Part shown: positions 43,285-53,291 of the stretch, one piece after another
Position numbering within the stretch: position 1 is the first letter of the stretch
Layout of the letters: every line of letters starts with the position of its first letter
Assembly: GCF_014217995.1 (NCBI RefSeq)
Contig: NZ_CP041617.1
Span: forward strand, 186,001 to 250,000
DNA length: 64,000 bases
Direction: 5' to 3'
Source: Campylobacter vulpis
Lineage (GTDB): Bacteria; Campylobacterota; Campylobacteria; Campylobacterales; Campylobacteraceae
Notes under the pieces: model-generated
Databases searched by the model: none
What the model was told of the DNA's origin: nothing
Seen by the model: only the letters and a program-made list of their open reading frames with translations
Program-made: the position numbers and the translations under genes

Positions 43285-43416
43285 TTGCAAGGCATAGAAT
43301 GCGTTTTGATGTGTATGCCTTGTTATGAGGGTGTTGTTTTCGAAAAAGAGCTTAAAAACCATTTTAAAGGTAAAGTTATTTTAAGTGCTAAAGGGATACA
43401 ATATCTCTCTTTGTAA
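43285..43416 (+). pseudogene. C-terminal remnant of an unidentified glycan gene
   Basis: A 43-codon open frame that reads from TTG 43285 to TAA 43414-43416, without a start or ribosome site. It encodes a plausible protein end, MPCYEGVVFEKELKNHF and VILSAKGIQYLSL, and the composition is coding-like. It sits in a 195-base gap between two sugar-nucleotide genes. I read it as the 3' end of a deleted gene. The source family is not recognised. A TACAAT (43397-43402) inside it could serve as -10 box for the next gene. Confidence 0.4.
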
Positions 43417-43425
43417 AGGAAAAAA

Positions 43426-45422
<1,997 letters not shown>

Positions 45423-45431
45423 GGAAAAAAT

Positions 45432-45599
45432 ATGAATTTAGAAACGATTAAAAATTTACAAACAAGTCTTAAAGCCCTAGAAAATCAACTCATCAATCAT
45501 CAGCAAAATAGAGCTGTGGTGGAGAATGTAGAGAGGCAAATTGCCTCTTTAAAGGGGCAAAATGATTTTAATCTTTTGCAGGGATTGGGTAAGTTATAA
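45432..45599 (+). CDS. Small coiled-coil protein or gene fragment
   Basis: 55 codons from ATG 45432, nine bases after the previous stop and with a GAGGAAAAA ribosome site. The product is almost wholly helical with a heptad pattern (LETIKNLQTSLKALENQL, NVERQIASLKG). The start is well formed, so it may be expressed. It could also be the N-terminus of a deleted glycan gene, since a nucleotidyltransferase remnant follows at once. No family recognised. Confidence 0.45.
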   Translation: MNLETIKNLQTSLKALENQLINHQQNRAVVENVERQIASLKGQNDFNLLQGLGKL

Positions 45600-45602
45600 A
45601 TT

Positions 45603-45815
45603 TTAATATGTGAGAGGCGTGATTTTGTGAATGGAGCGATTGATATGATTTGTCGAAATGATAGGGTCAATCAAGAATTTTACACTTGTCCTGTGTATAA
45701 TTATGCTATAAAAAATGGCTTAAAGATAGGAATTTACAACATAGCTTTTGAAAATATGCACGGACTTGGCACACCGCAGGATTTAGAGGCGTATTTAAAA
45801 CTTTTACGCCCTTAA
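45603..45815 (+). pseudogene. C-terminal remnant of a sugar nucleotidyltransferase
   Basis: An open frame without a proper start; a GTG lies at 45627 but coding-like sequence extends a few codons before it. It encodes ERRDFVNGAIDMICRN, YTCPVYNYAIKNGLKIG and HGLGTPQDLEAYL, the typical last 65 residues of capsule NDP-sugar pyrophosphorylases (Cj1416c type). The first 150-200 residues with the nucleotide-binding signature are missing. It ends against dcd, so it marks the right edge of the glycan locus. Confidence 0.65.
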
Positions 45816-46376
45816 TCACTTCAAAATACGGGGTAAGGTAATGCCTGTTTGTTTTTGATACTTGCCTTTTTTGTCTTTATAGGTTGTATCACATTGCTCA
45901 TCGCCTTGCAGGAAAAGAACCTGTGCTATGCCCTCATTGGCATAAATTTTAGCGGGTAGGGGGGTGGTGTTAGAAATTTCTATGGTGATATGCCCCTCAA
46001 AACCCGGCTCAAAAGGAGTTACATTAACTATTATCCCACATCTTGCATAAGTGCTTTTACCCAGACAAATGGCTAAAACATTATCAGGCATTTTAAAATA
46101 CTCCACAGTCCTAGCCAAAGCAAAGGAATTTGCAGGCACGATGCATACATCACCTATGAAATCAACCACATTAGCTTCAAGGAAGTTTTTAGGATCAATG
46201 ACGGTGGAATTAATATTAGTAAAGATCTTAAATTCGCGTCCCACTCTTATATCATAGCCATAGCTTGAAAGTCCGTAGCTTACGACCCCTTTGCCTATAT
46301 TTGCTTCACAAAATGGCTCTATCATTTGGTGTTTTTGTGCCATTTCTCTTATCCATTTGTCTGCTTTTAAACCCAC
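45816..46376 (-). CDS. dcd: dCTP deaminase
   Basis: 186 residues, trimeric enzyme of the dUTPase fold that makes dUTP from dCTP for thymidylate synthesis. [11 protein letters not shown] near residue 36, [12 protein letters not shown] near 108 (Ser/Arg site), [18 protein letters not shown] near 125 with the catalytic Glu, and the C-terminal [10 protein letters not shown] that closes the site. In C. jejuni dcd (Cj1292) borders the flagellin glycosylation genes; here it borders the glycan locus. Convergent with the nucleotidyltransferase remnant with no gap. Confidence 0.95.
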   Translation of the reverse strand: MGLKADKWIREMAQKHQMIEPFCEANIGKGVVSYGLSSYGYDIRVGREFKIFTNINSTVIDPKNFLEANVVDFIGDVCIVPANSFALARTVEYFKMPDNVLAICLGKSTYARCGIIVNVTPFEPGFEGHITIEISNTTPLPAKIYANEGIAQVLFLQGDEQCDTTYKDKKGKYQKQTGITLPRILK

Positions 46377-46449
46377 TTTTTTCCTTTAAAAATTTGTGTG
46401 AATTCTAGCAAAAAAGAGTTTAAATTTCTTATCATACACTTAAAAATAT

Positions 46450-46455
46450 TACAAT
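46450..46455 (+). promoter_or_regulatory. Possible -10 box of amino-acid-binding protein gene
   Basis: TACAAT, 30 bases before the ATG at 46485, in an AT-rich divergent region with dcd. The gene has a GAAAGGA ribosome site. Confidence 0.4.
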
Positions 46456-46484
46456 AATGCTTTTAAATTTTTGAAAGGATTAAG

Positions 46485-47252
46485 ATGAAGAAAATATTTT
46501 CTATTTTTTTGGTGGCTTTAACAAGTCTTTTTGTTGTTGCTTGCGGTGATTCTAAAACTCCTACGCCTAGTGCTGATACGAATGTAAGCTTAAGTTTGAA
46601 GGTTGGTACAGCACCTAATTATAAACCTTTCGATTATAAAGAAGATGCGAAATTGACAGGTCTTGATATTGATTTAGTTAATGAGATTGCTAAGAGAGAG
46701 GGTATAGAGCTTACTTGGGTGGAGATGAGTTTTGATGGGCTAATTCCAGCTTTAAAAACAGGTAAGATTGATATGATAGCCTCTGCGATGAGTGCGACAG
46801 AGGAGAGGAGAAAGAGTGTGGATTTTAGCGATGTGTATTACACAACTAAGAATCTTTACATTAAGAAAAAAGATAATGAGGCTTTGAATTCTAAGGAGGA
46901 TTTAGAGGGTAAGATTATAGGCGTTCAGCTTGGCACTTTGCAAGAGCCAGCGGCTAAGGCGATTAAAGATACTAAAGTGCAAAGTAATGAAAGCTTGAGC
47001 GTGATGATTATGGAGCTTAAAGAAGGTAAAATTGATGCAGTGATCGCTGATAAAGATGTTGCTAAGGGCTTTTTGAAAGAAAATGCTGATTTGATAGAAT
47101 TTTTTGAAGAAGAGGACGGTAGTGAGGGCTTTAGTTTTGCTTTTGATAAAGACAAACAAAAAGAGGCGATTGAGAAATTTAATAAGGGCTTGAAAGATTT
47201 AAAAGCAGATGGCACTTATGATAAAATTTTAGCTAAATACGAGCTTAATTAA
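46485..47252 (+). CDS. Amino-acid ABC transporter substrate-binding lipoprotein
   Basis: 255 residues, with a lipoprotein signal ending VVAC (Cys20) and then a Ser/Thr/Pro linker. The SBP_bac_3 fold is clear: LKVGTAPNYKPFDY near residue 38, GLDIDLVNEIAKREG near 60, DGLIPALKTGKIDMIASAMSAT near 84, and a KLDG-type repeat (KADGTYDKILAKY) at the C-terminus. Such proteins bind polar amino acids for import. No permease or ATPase gene is adjacent. A specific ligand cannot be read from sequence. Confidence 0.85.
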   Translation: MKKIFSIFLVALTSLFVVACGDSKTPTPSADTNVSLSLKVGTAPNYKPFDYKEDAKLTGLDIDLVNEIAKREGIELTWVEMSFDGLIPALKTGKIDMIASAMSATEERRKSVDFSDVYYTTKNLYIKKKDNEALNSKEDLEGKIIGVQLGTLQEPAAKAIKDTKVQSNESLSVMIMELKEGKIDAVIADKDVAKGFLKENADLIEFFEEEDGSEGFSFAFDKDKQKEAIEKFNKGLKDLKADGTYDKILAKYELN

Positions 47253-48521
47253 TTAAAAACTAAGCCTTGCAATGCTTTCTTGCAAGGCTTTGAAAAAGCT
47301 GTCAATGTCCTCTTTTTCGTGCGTATAATGAAAGCTAACTCGAAGCCAACCCGGTTTAAAATTAAGTTTTTGATTATCTTCTAAGTGAAGCAAATCGTGT
47401 CCATATGGTCCCGCACAAGCACAACCAGCCCTCGTTTCGATGTGAAAACGCTTACTTAAATCATAGGCTAAATCAAAAGGCGAAAGATGTTTAATGTTAA
47501 AAGAAAAAATGGGAAGTCTATGTGTTAAATTCTTAGCGTAAAGTTCTAAATTTGGGATTTCTTGGCATTTTTTAAAGAAATAATTTTTTAAGATTTTTTC
47601 CTTTTTTTCTATGTTTTTAAGCCCTATTTTATCTTTGATTTCAAAGGCTAAGGCTGCACGTATGAGCTGTAAAATTCCGGGTGTTCCAGCTTCTTCTAAA
47701 TTTTCTTCATTGCAAAGATAATTTTGCGAAGTGCGTGAAACATAACCAACCGTGCCTCCAGCAGCAAAGCTTGGTTTAGAGCCGCATAGAGCTTTTTTGA
47801 CGACTAAAAGTCCGCACGATCCTACCCCGCCTATGAGTTTGTGGGTGCTGATAAAAAGGGCATCGTAGAATTTACAAGGGATATTTTTATAGGGGATAAA
47901 ACTAGCAGCGTCAAAGGCAACTAAACCGCCATATTTTCGCACTAGGTCTGCAATTTTTTCATAATCGCTCAAAATCCCCGTTACATTGGAGGCGAGGGAA
48001 AAGCTTGCGATAATTTCTCTTTTTTCATTTTGCTTTAAAACCTGCTCTAAAAAGCTAAAATCAATGCCTTCTTGCTTATCTAGCGGCACTCTTACGCATT
48101 CACAAAGGGCTTCTCTAAAGGAAAGCTCGTTAGAATGATGCTCATAAGGTCCTACAAGCACGAGCGGGAGGGATTTAGGATCGCTTTGGCTAAAATATTT
48201 TTGTTTTAAGACAGGAGGTGCGTAAAGTCCCAAAAGTTCTTGAAATTTCTTAATCGCCCCACTACTACCCGTCCCACAAGCAATTAAGGCGAAATCTTCG
48301 CTTAAATTTAAACTTTTTTTAATGCTAGTTCTTGCTTCTTCGTAGAGTTTTTGCATTTTAAAGGCATTAAGGGAGCTTTCTGAATGAGTATTTGCATAAA
48401 AAGGTAAAATGGCTCTTATGCGTTTTTCTACACTTTTAAGTGCTAAAGCACTCGCTGCAAAGTCCAAATAAAGCGTATTTTTACGCAAAATGATGTCTTT
48501 TTTTAAATCCTCAATTTGCAA
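47253..48521 (-). CDS. Class V PLP aminotransferase (cysteine desulfurase-like, Cj0791c type)
   Basis: 422 residues from TTG with an AAGGA site. Family features: LYLDFAASALA near residue 17, CGTGSSGAIKKF near 82, GPYEHHSNELS near 122, and ISTHKLIGGVGSCG near 230 with the PLP lysine. RAGCACAGPYG near 365 has a catalytic-loop cysteine, as in NifS/SufS. Unlike IscS/NifS of Campylobacter it is not linked to iron-sulfur genes. Substrate unknown; cysteine or selenocysteine is likely. The last codons form part of a terminator hairpin. Confidence 0.78.
   Translation of the reverse strand: MQIEDLKKDIILRKNTLYLDFAASALALKSVEKRIRAILPFYANTHSESSLNAFKMQKLYEEARTSIKKSLNLSEDFALIACGTGSSGAIKKFQELLGLYAPPVLKQKYFSQSDPKSLPLVLVGPYEHHSNELSFREALCECVRVPLDKQEGIDFSFLEQVLKQNEKREIIASFSLASNVTGILSDYEKIADLVRKYGGLVAFDAASFIPYKNIPCKFYDALFISTHKLIGGVGSCGLLVVKKALCGSKPSFAAGGTVGYVSRTSQNYLCNEENLEEAGTPGILQLIRAALAFEIKDKIGLKNIEKKEKILKNYFFKKCQEIPNLELYAKNLTHRLPIFSFNIKHLSPFDLAYDLSKRFHIETRAGCACAGPYGHDLLHLEDNQKLNFKPGWLRVSFHYTHEKEDIDSFFKALQESIARLSF
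47255..47290 (-). terminator. Terminator embedded in the end of the aminotransferase gene
   Basis: Minus strand: AAGCCTTGCA and TGCAAGGCTT, a perfect ten-base stem with a nine-base loop, followed by AGTTTTTAA. The stem lies inside the last codons and the T-run encodes the final Ser-Phe-stop. Confidence 0.65.
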
Positions 48522-48542
48522 ATAGTGTCCTTAATGAAATTT

Positions 48543-48555
48543 TGTTAGAATTATA
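48543..48555. promoter_or_regulatory. Overlapping divergent -10 boxes (hisH and aminotransferase)
   Basis: Plus strand TGtTAGAAT (48543-48551) is an extended -10, 62 bases before hisH. Minus strand TATAAT (48550-48555) is 29 bases before the aminotransferase TTG. The two elements overlap, so the promoters should compete for polymerase. Confidence 0.5.
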
Positions 48556-48612
48556 CAAGATTAAAAATAATTTATTTTAAACTATAGAATTTATTTTAAA
48601 ATGAGGCAATTA

Positions 48613-49194
48613 ATGAAACTTTACATCATTGATACAGCTTGTGCGAATTTGGCGAGTTTGAAATTTAGCCTTGAAAGACTAGGCTTTAAGGCGGAGATTT
48701 CAAGGGATTTAAAAGAACTTGAAAAAGCGGATAAGCTCTTTTTGCCCGGTGTTGGCACAGCAGCGACAGCGATGAGAAATTTAAATGAATTTAAGCTTTG
48801 CGAATTTATTAAAAATACGCAAAAACCTCTTCTTGGCATTTGTTTGGGATTGCAGATTTTAGGGGAATTGAGTGAAGAATTAGAGCAAAAAACGCTTGGT
48901 ATTATGCCGTTTAAAACCTTGAAATTTGAGGAAAAAGAGAACTTTTCCCTGCCGCATATGGGGTGGAATGAGGTTGAAAGTGAAAATGAGCTTTTTAAAG
49001 ACTTAAATGGGGCTTATTTTTACTTCGTGCATAGTTATTGTGTGGGGTTAAATGACTATACTATCGCTACTTGTGAGTATTCTAAGCTTTTTAGTGCGGC
49101 TGTGAAAAAGGGGAATTTTTACGGCGTGCAGTTTCACCCTGAGCGAAGTGGTGAGGCAGGAGAGCTTTTGCTAAAAAATTTTATTTTATTGTAG
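48613..49194 (+). CDS. hisH: Imidazole glycerol phosphate synthase, glutaminase subunit
   Basis: 193 residues from ATG 48613, which has a TGAGG site; an ATG four codons earlier has none. Class I glutamine amidotransferase: oxyanion-hole [12 protein letters not shown] near residue 46, nucleophile in LGICLGLQ near 78, and His/Glu in [10 protein letters not shown] near 175. It passes ammonia to HisF. It is the first gene of this his cluster; hisG, hisD, hisB and hisC are not in the window. Confidence 0.94.
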   Translation: MKLYIIDTACANLASLKFSLERLGFKAEISRDLKELEKADKLFLPGVGTAATAMRNLNEFKLCEFIKNTQKPLLGICLGLQILGELSEELEQKTLGIMPFKTLKFEEKENFSLPHMGWNEVESENELFKDLNGAYFYFVHSYCVGLNDYTIATCEYSKLFSAAVKKGNFYGVQFHPERSGEAGELLLKNFILL

Positions 49195-49202
49195 GAGAAG
49201 AG

Positions 49203-49940
49203 ATGAAAAGTGAGCTGATACCAGCGATTGATTTGATTGACGGGGAGGTTGTAAGGCTTGTCAAGGGGGAGTATGAAAGTAAGCAAAGCTACGATTTTAA
49301 GCCTTTAAAGAAGTTAAAAGAGTATGAGAGAGCGGGGGCAAAATGGCTTCATTTAGTCGATTTAAGTGGGGCGAAAGAGCCTAATAAAAGGCAGTTTGAG
49401 TTAATTCAAAGCCTTGCTTTAAATCTTAATGTGAATTTACAAGTGGGCGGGGGCATACGCACTAAAGCTGAAGTGAAGAATTTGCTAGAAAGTGGGGTTA
49501 AACGCGTGGTTATCGGCTCTTTAGCTCTTACAAATCCACAGCTTTGTGTAGAAATTTTGCGTGAGTTTGGAGCGGATAAACTCTGCCTAGCCCTTGATGT
49601 AAAACCTGTGAAGGAGGATTTTTACCTCGCTTTAAATGCTTGGCAAGATACAAGCAAAAAAAAGCTTTTTGAAGTGCTTGAGCTTTATGCGAAGGAGGGT
49701 TTAAGGCACATTTTATGCACGGATATTTCAAAGGACGGCACACTAAGTGGGGTCAATGTAGAACTTTATAAACAAATCGCTCTTAAATTCCCACAAATTC
49801 ACACGCAAGCTAGTGGAGGTGTGGCAGGACTTGAGGACTTAGAAAAATTAAAGGGGCTTTGCGGTGGTGTCATCGTAGGTAAGGCTTTGCTGGAGGGGAT
49901 TTTTAGCGTGGAGGAGGGGATAAAATGTCTGGAAAATTAA
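49203..49940 (+). CDS. hisA: ProFAR isomerase
   Basis: 245 residues, (beta/alpha)8 barrel that isomerises ProFAR to PRFAR in histidine synthesis. The first catalytic aspartate is in [17 protein letters not shown] near residue 8, the phosphate-binding loops are LQVGGGIRT near 79 and [11 protein letters not shown] near 200, and the second aspartate is in [12 protein letters not shown] near 170. Its end overlaps the next gene by 16 bases. Confidence 0.95.
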   Translation: MKSELIPAIDLIDGEVVRLVKGEYESKQSYDFKPLKKLKEYERAGAKWLHLVDLSGAKEPNKRQFELIQSLALNLNVNLQVGGGIRTKAEVKNLLESGVKRVVIGSLALTNPQLCVEILREFGADKLCLALDVKPVKEDFYLALNAWQDTSKKKLFEVLELYAKEGLRHILCTDISKDGTLSGVNVELYKQIALKFPQIHTQASGGVAGLEDLEKLKGLCGGVIVGKALLEGIFSVEEGIKCLEN

Positions 49941-50881
49941 CTTATAAAGAATTAGCAATTGAGATTTTAAAAGAAGCTAAAAAACCCTTAAGTGTCAATG
50001 AAATTTGGGAAAAATCTTGTGAGATGGGGTTAGAGAAAAAATTTCCTAATCTAGGCAAAACGCCCATTGCTAGTTTAGCAGCGTATATTTATGTCAATAT
50101 AAAAACAAAGCGTGAAAACTCCACTTTCATCAAAGCGACGCAAAAACCTACAACTTTTTGGCTAAGAGCAAGACAAAATGAACTTGCGACTTTAAACTTA
50201 AGCGAAGAAAAAGAAGTGAGACTTGAAAAAACTAAATTTAATGAAAGGGATTTGCACCCCTTGCTTGTGAAATTTCTTTATGAAAATCTTGATTTTCGCT
50301 TAAATTCCAAGACCATTTACCACGAGAAAAGCAAAAAAAGCGAGAGTGGCAAGGATAAGTGGAATTACCCTGATGTTGTGGGGGTGTATTTTCCTTATGG
50401 GGAGTATCAAAATGAAACTTTAGGGCTTTTAGAAAGTTTGAAACTCAATAGCTATAAAATCTTTTCTTTTGAGCTTAAAATTAGCATTAATTTTTCAAAT
50501 TTAAAAGAGTCTTATTTTCAAGCGGTGAGTAATTCTAGCTGGGCAAATGAGGGTTATTTAGTGGTTTTAAAAGAGCTTGATAGTGAGGTTTTAAGTGAGC
50601 TTAGACGGCTTAATCAAAGTTTTGGTATAGGTGTAATACAGCTTGATGGCAGCGAAATTTCAAATTCTAAAATCGTTTTAAGTGCAAAAGAAAAAGCTTT
50701 AGATATGCAAACTATCGATATGCTTGTAAGTCAAAATAAGGACTTTAAAGAATTTATCGGAGATATTAATAAGCAAATTAAGGTTGGTAATAATATCAAA
50801 ATTCAATCAAGTTTTGATAAGATTAAAAGCGATGAGGAAATGGCAAAATATCTTAAAGAAAAGCATATTTTGGAGGGATAG
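49925..50881 (+). CDS. HARE-HTH protein with PD-(D/E)xK nuclease-like domain (COG2958, Cj1602-like)
   Basis: 318 residues. The N-terminal 75 residues form a HARE-HTH domain: [14 protein letters not shown] near 21 and [13 protein letters not shown] near 46, known from ASXL, RNA polymerase delta and restriction enzymes. The middle domain has PD at 149-150 and ELK at 183-185, separated by 32 residues on successive beta strands, the layout of PD-(D/E)xK nucleases. The C-terminal third is charged and helical. It sits between hisA and hisF with overlapping reading frames, as Cj1602 does. A histidine role is unlikely; DNA processing is an inference. Confidence 0.7.
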   Translation: MSGKLTYKELAIEILKEAKKPLSVNEIWEKSCEMGLEKKFPNLGKTPIASLAAYIYVNIKTKRENSTFIKATQKPTTFWLRARQNELATLNLSEEKEVRLEKTKFNERDLHPLLVKFLYENLDFRLNSKTIYHEKSKKSESGKDKWNYPDVVGVYFPYGEYQNETLGLLESLKLNSYKIFSFELKISINFSNLKESYFQAVSNSSWANEGYLVVLKELDSEVLSELRRLNQSFGIGVIQLDGSEISNSKIVLSAKEKALDMQTIDMLVSQNKDFKEFIGDINKQIKVGNNIKIQSSFDKIKSDEEMAKYLKEKHILEG

Positions 50882-51649
50882 ATGCTAACAAAACGCATTA
50901 TTGCTTGTTTAGATGTTAAAGACGGCAGGGTTGTAAAGGGAGTGCAGTTTAAAAATCATAAAGATATGGGAGATATCGTAGAACTTGCGAAATTTTACTC
51001 TCAAAATGGCATTGATGAGCTTGTGTTTTATGATATTAGTGCGAGTGCGAGTGGGGAAAGGGTAAGCCGTAAATGGGTGCGTGAGGTGGCTAAAAATATC
51101 AATATCCCTTTTTGCGTGGCAGGAGGTATTAAGAGTGAGGCTGACGCGGCAGAACTTTTGGCTAATGGGGCGGATAAAATTTCTATCAATTCCCCCGCCT
51201 TAAACGACCCCACTCTCATCACGCGTTTAGCAAAAAACTTTGGAGTGCAGTGCGTTGTCGTGGGTGTGGATAGCTTTAAAGATGAGAGTGGAAATTTAAA
51301 GGTGTTTCAATACACAGGCGATGAAAATAAGAGTAAGCATAGCGGTAAAAACACGCTTGAGTGGGTAAAACAGGTGCAAGATTTAGGAGCTGGGGAGGTG
51401 GTGCTAAATATGATGAATCAAGACGGCGTTAAAAAGGGCTATGATTTAGAGCAGCTTCGCTTGGTGCGTGAGCTTTGCTTTGTGCCTTTGATTGCTAGTG
51501 GGGGTGCTGGAGAGATGAGGCATTTTTTAGAAGCTTTTGGGCTTGGTATTGACGGGGCTTTGGCGGCTTCCGTGTTTCATCAAAGATTGATTGACATTAA
51601 AGAATTAAAACTTTTTTTAAAAGCAAATGGCGTAAGTGTGAGGCTTTAA
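50882..51649 (+). CDS. hisF: Imidazole glycerol phosphate synthase, cyclase subunit
   Basis: 255 residues, (beta/alpha)8 barrel, partner of HisH. Catalytic aspartates are in [16 protein letters not shown] near residue 11 and VVVGVDSF near 130. The phosphate loops CVAGGIKS near 80 and [11 protein letters not shown] near 203 are intact. It starts immediately after the HARE-HTH gene and its stop overlaps the next ATG by one base. Confidence 0.96.
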   Translation: MLTKRIIACLDVKDGRVVKGVQFKNHKDMGDIVELAKFYSQNGIDELVFYDISASASGERVSRKWVREVAKNINIPFCVAGGIKSEADAAELLANGADKISINSPALNDPTLITRLAKNFGVQCVVVGVDSFKDESGNLKVFQYTGDENKSKHSGKNTLEWVKQVQDLGAGEVVLNMMNQDGVKKGYDLEQLRLVRELCFVPLIASGGAGEMRHFLEAFGLGIDGALAASVFHQRLIDIKELKLFLKANGVSVRL

Positions 51650-51963
51650 TGGCGACAAGTGAGGATTTTAAAAATTTCGTGCTTGAGTGCCTTAAAAATA
51701 CAAATTTAGGCTTTATTTTTAGTGCAAGGAAAATGTTTGGAAATTATTGCATTTATGTGCATTTAAACGAGAAAAAGCCTTTATTTTTGCTGTGTGATGA
51801 AAGATTGTTTATTAAGTGTTATGAGGGGCTTGAAACGCTTTTAGATGAAAAAGATAAACCTTTTGAAAAGGCTAAGGACTGGTATGTTGTCGATTTTGAA
51901 AATTTAAGTTTATTAGAAGAAATTTTAGAAAAAGTATTAAGGAGAGAGAATGCAAAAATTTGA
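51649..51963 (+). CDS. TfoX N-terminal domain protein
   Basis: 104 residues, a TfoX/Sxy N-terminal domain alone: SARKMFGNYCIYVHLN near residue 23, LFLLCDERLFIKC near 43 and WYVVDFENLSLLEEIL near 78. The full TfoX of gamma-proteobacteria controls competence; the single N-domain proteins have no settled function. It overlaps hisF by one base and hisIE by 14 bases, an insertion into the his cluster with tight translational coupling. Confidence 0.8.
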   Translation: MATSEDFKNFVLECLKNTNLGFIFSARKMFGNYCIYVHLNEKKPLFLLCDERLFIKCYEGLETLLDEKDKPFEKAKDWYVVDFENLSLLEEILEKVLRRENAKI

Positions 51964-52573
51964 GAATTTAATAAAAGAAATTGACTGGCAAAAGGTAGGA
52001 GGCTTAGTGCCTGCTGTTGTGCAGGATTTTTGCACGAGTGAGGTTTTAATGCTAGGCTTTATGAATGAGGAAGCCCTGCAAAAAAGCTTAGAGTGCGGTA
52101 AAGTCGTTTTTTACTCTCGCACAAAAAAAAGGCTTTGGCAAAAAGGTGAAGAAAGTGGAAATTTCTTAAATATCGTAGATTTAGGGCTTGATTGCGATAA
52201 GGACACGCTTTTGATTTTAGTAAATCCTGTCGGTGCGACTTGTCATACAGGCACAATTTCTTGCTTTGATGGGGTTTCTAGGGGGGCGGATTTTGTCTTT
52301 CTTTCAAGGCTTTTGCGTTTGATAGAGGCTAGAAAAATGGCTGATGAAAACGATTCTTACACGGCGAGTTTATTTAAAAGTGGCACGAAAAGAATCGCAC
52401 AAAAGGTCGGCGAAGAGGGCGTGGAAACGGCTTTAGCGGCTGTGGCTGGGGATAAGGAGGAGCTTATTTGCGAGGGGGCGGATTTGCTTTATCATCTTAG
52501 CGTTTTGCTAAGTGATAAAAACTTGAGCTTAAATGATCTTATCGCTAAGCTCAAGGAAAGAAATAAGGCTTAA
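51950..52573 (+). CDS. hisI: Phosphoribosyl-AMP cyclohydrolase / phosphoribosyl-ATP pyrophosphatase
   Basis: 207 residues, the bifunctional HisIE. The N-terminal cyclohydrolase domain (about 1-115) has FYSRTKKRLWQKGEESGN near 52 and the zinc-binding GATCHTGTISCF near 97. The C-terminal pyrophosphatase domain (about 125-207) has QKVGEEGVETALAA near 150, an all-alpha MazG-like fold. It catalyses the second and third steps of histidine synthesis. Its stop codon lies in a palindrome shared with the sodB end. Confidence 0.95.
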   Translation: MQKFENLIKEIDWQKVGGLVPAVVQDFCTSEVLMLGFMNEEALQKSLECGKVVFYSRTKKRLWQKGEESGNFLNIVDLGLDCDKDTLLILVNPVGATCHTGTISCFDGVSRGADFVFLSRLLRLIEARKMADENDSYTASLFKSGTKRIAQKVGEEGVETALAAVAGDKEELICEGADLLYHLSVLLSDKNLSLNDLIAKLKERNKA

Positions 52574-52583
52574 AGCCTTATTT
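52561..52583. terminator. Bidirectional terminator between hisIE and sodB
   Basis: AAATAAGGCTT and AAGCCTTATTT form an 11-base perfect palindrome around one A. The hairpin includes the stop codons of both hisIE (52571-52573) and sodB (52578-52580). T-rich ends on both strands are short. Confidence 0.6.
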
Positions 52584-53219
52584 GACAGGGTGAAGCTCAT
52601 TAGCATAAAAACTAACAGAATTCATACCCTCTTTTAAAGCCCATTCATAAGCCTTAGCAACAAAGCTCCAGTTAATATGAGCGTAAAATTTCTCTAAATA
52701 CGCAGGTCTAGCATTTCTATGATCAACATAATAAGCGTGCTCCCACACATCGACAACTAAAAGAGGAATTTTATCTTCACAAATCGGTGTAGCAGCGTTT
52801 GAAGTGCCTACAAATTCGAGTTTTTGTGTTTTAGCATCTAAAACAAGCCAAAACCAACCCGAGCCAAAAACCCCTGTCGCACCTTTAATAAATTCGTCTT
52901 TAAAGCTTTCTAAAGAGCCGAAATTTTTTTCTAAAGCCGCTTTTAAGGTAGGGCATTCACAGGTGCTTTGAGCTGGAGCTATGCAGTCAAAATAAAAATC
53001 GTGATTATAAACTTGAGCTGCGTTGTTAAAAATCCCACCGCTTGAGCTTTTGATAATGCTTACTAAATCTTTTCCCGCAAATTCGGTATTTTGGATAAGA
53101 TTGTTAAGATTATTAACATAAGTTTGGTGGTGTTTGCCGTGATGATAGCTAAAGGTCTCAGCACTTAAAAAATCGCCAAAAGCGTTAGTATCGTAAGGTA
53201 ATTTTCTTAATTCAAACAT
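52578..53219 (-). CDS. sodB: Iron superoxide dismutase
   Basis: 213 residues. Metal ligands are visible: His in the N-terminal TFSYHHGKHH region near residue 26, His in QVYNHDFYF near 74, and Asp/His in DVWEHAYYVDH near 157. The GGIFNNAAQVYNHDF stretch and Gln-containing IAPAQS segment fit the iron enzyme. It removes superoxide in the cytoplasm, the main such enzyme of Campylobacter. Its own extended -10 lies about 28 bases before the ATG. Confidence 0.96.
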   Translation of the reverse strand: MFELRKLPYDTNAFGDFLSAETFSYHHGKHHQTYVNNLNNLIQNTEFAGKDLVSIIKSSSGGIFNNAAQVYNHDFYFDCIAPAQSTCECPTLKAALEKNFGSLESFKDEFIKGATGVFGSGWFWLVLDAKTQKLEFVGTSNAATPICEDKIPLLVVDVWEHAYYVDHRNARPAYLEKFYAHINWSFVAKAYEWALKEGMNSVSFYANELHPVK

Positions 53220-53246
53220 TGTTTCTCCTTTTAAGTTTGATGAGAA

Positions 53247-53255
53247 ATTTTAGCA
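53247..53255 (-). promoter_or_regulatory. sodB extended -10 element
   Basis: Minus strand TGcTAAAAT, the same as the atpB element, about 28 bases before the sodB ATG and partly behind the dus terminator. Confidence 0.55.
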
Positions 53256-53265
53256 AAGATTCGTT

Positions 53266-53288
53266 AAAAAAGAGTAAAATACTCTTTT
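53266..53288 (-). terminator. Terminator of the bamA-dus unit
   Basis: Minus strand: AAAAGAGTA and TACTCTTTT form a nine-base stem with a three-base loop, followed by more T. It begins four bases after the dus stop codon. Confidence 0.6.
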
Positions 53289-53291
53289 AAT

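Noticed and set aside
46485-47252. Peb1/CjaA/CjaC assignment of the amino-acid-binding lipoprotein
   Set aside because: The family is clear but the N-terminal and ligand regions do not match those proteins as I remember them, so only a general name is given.
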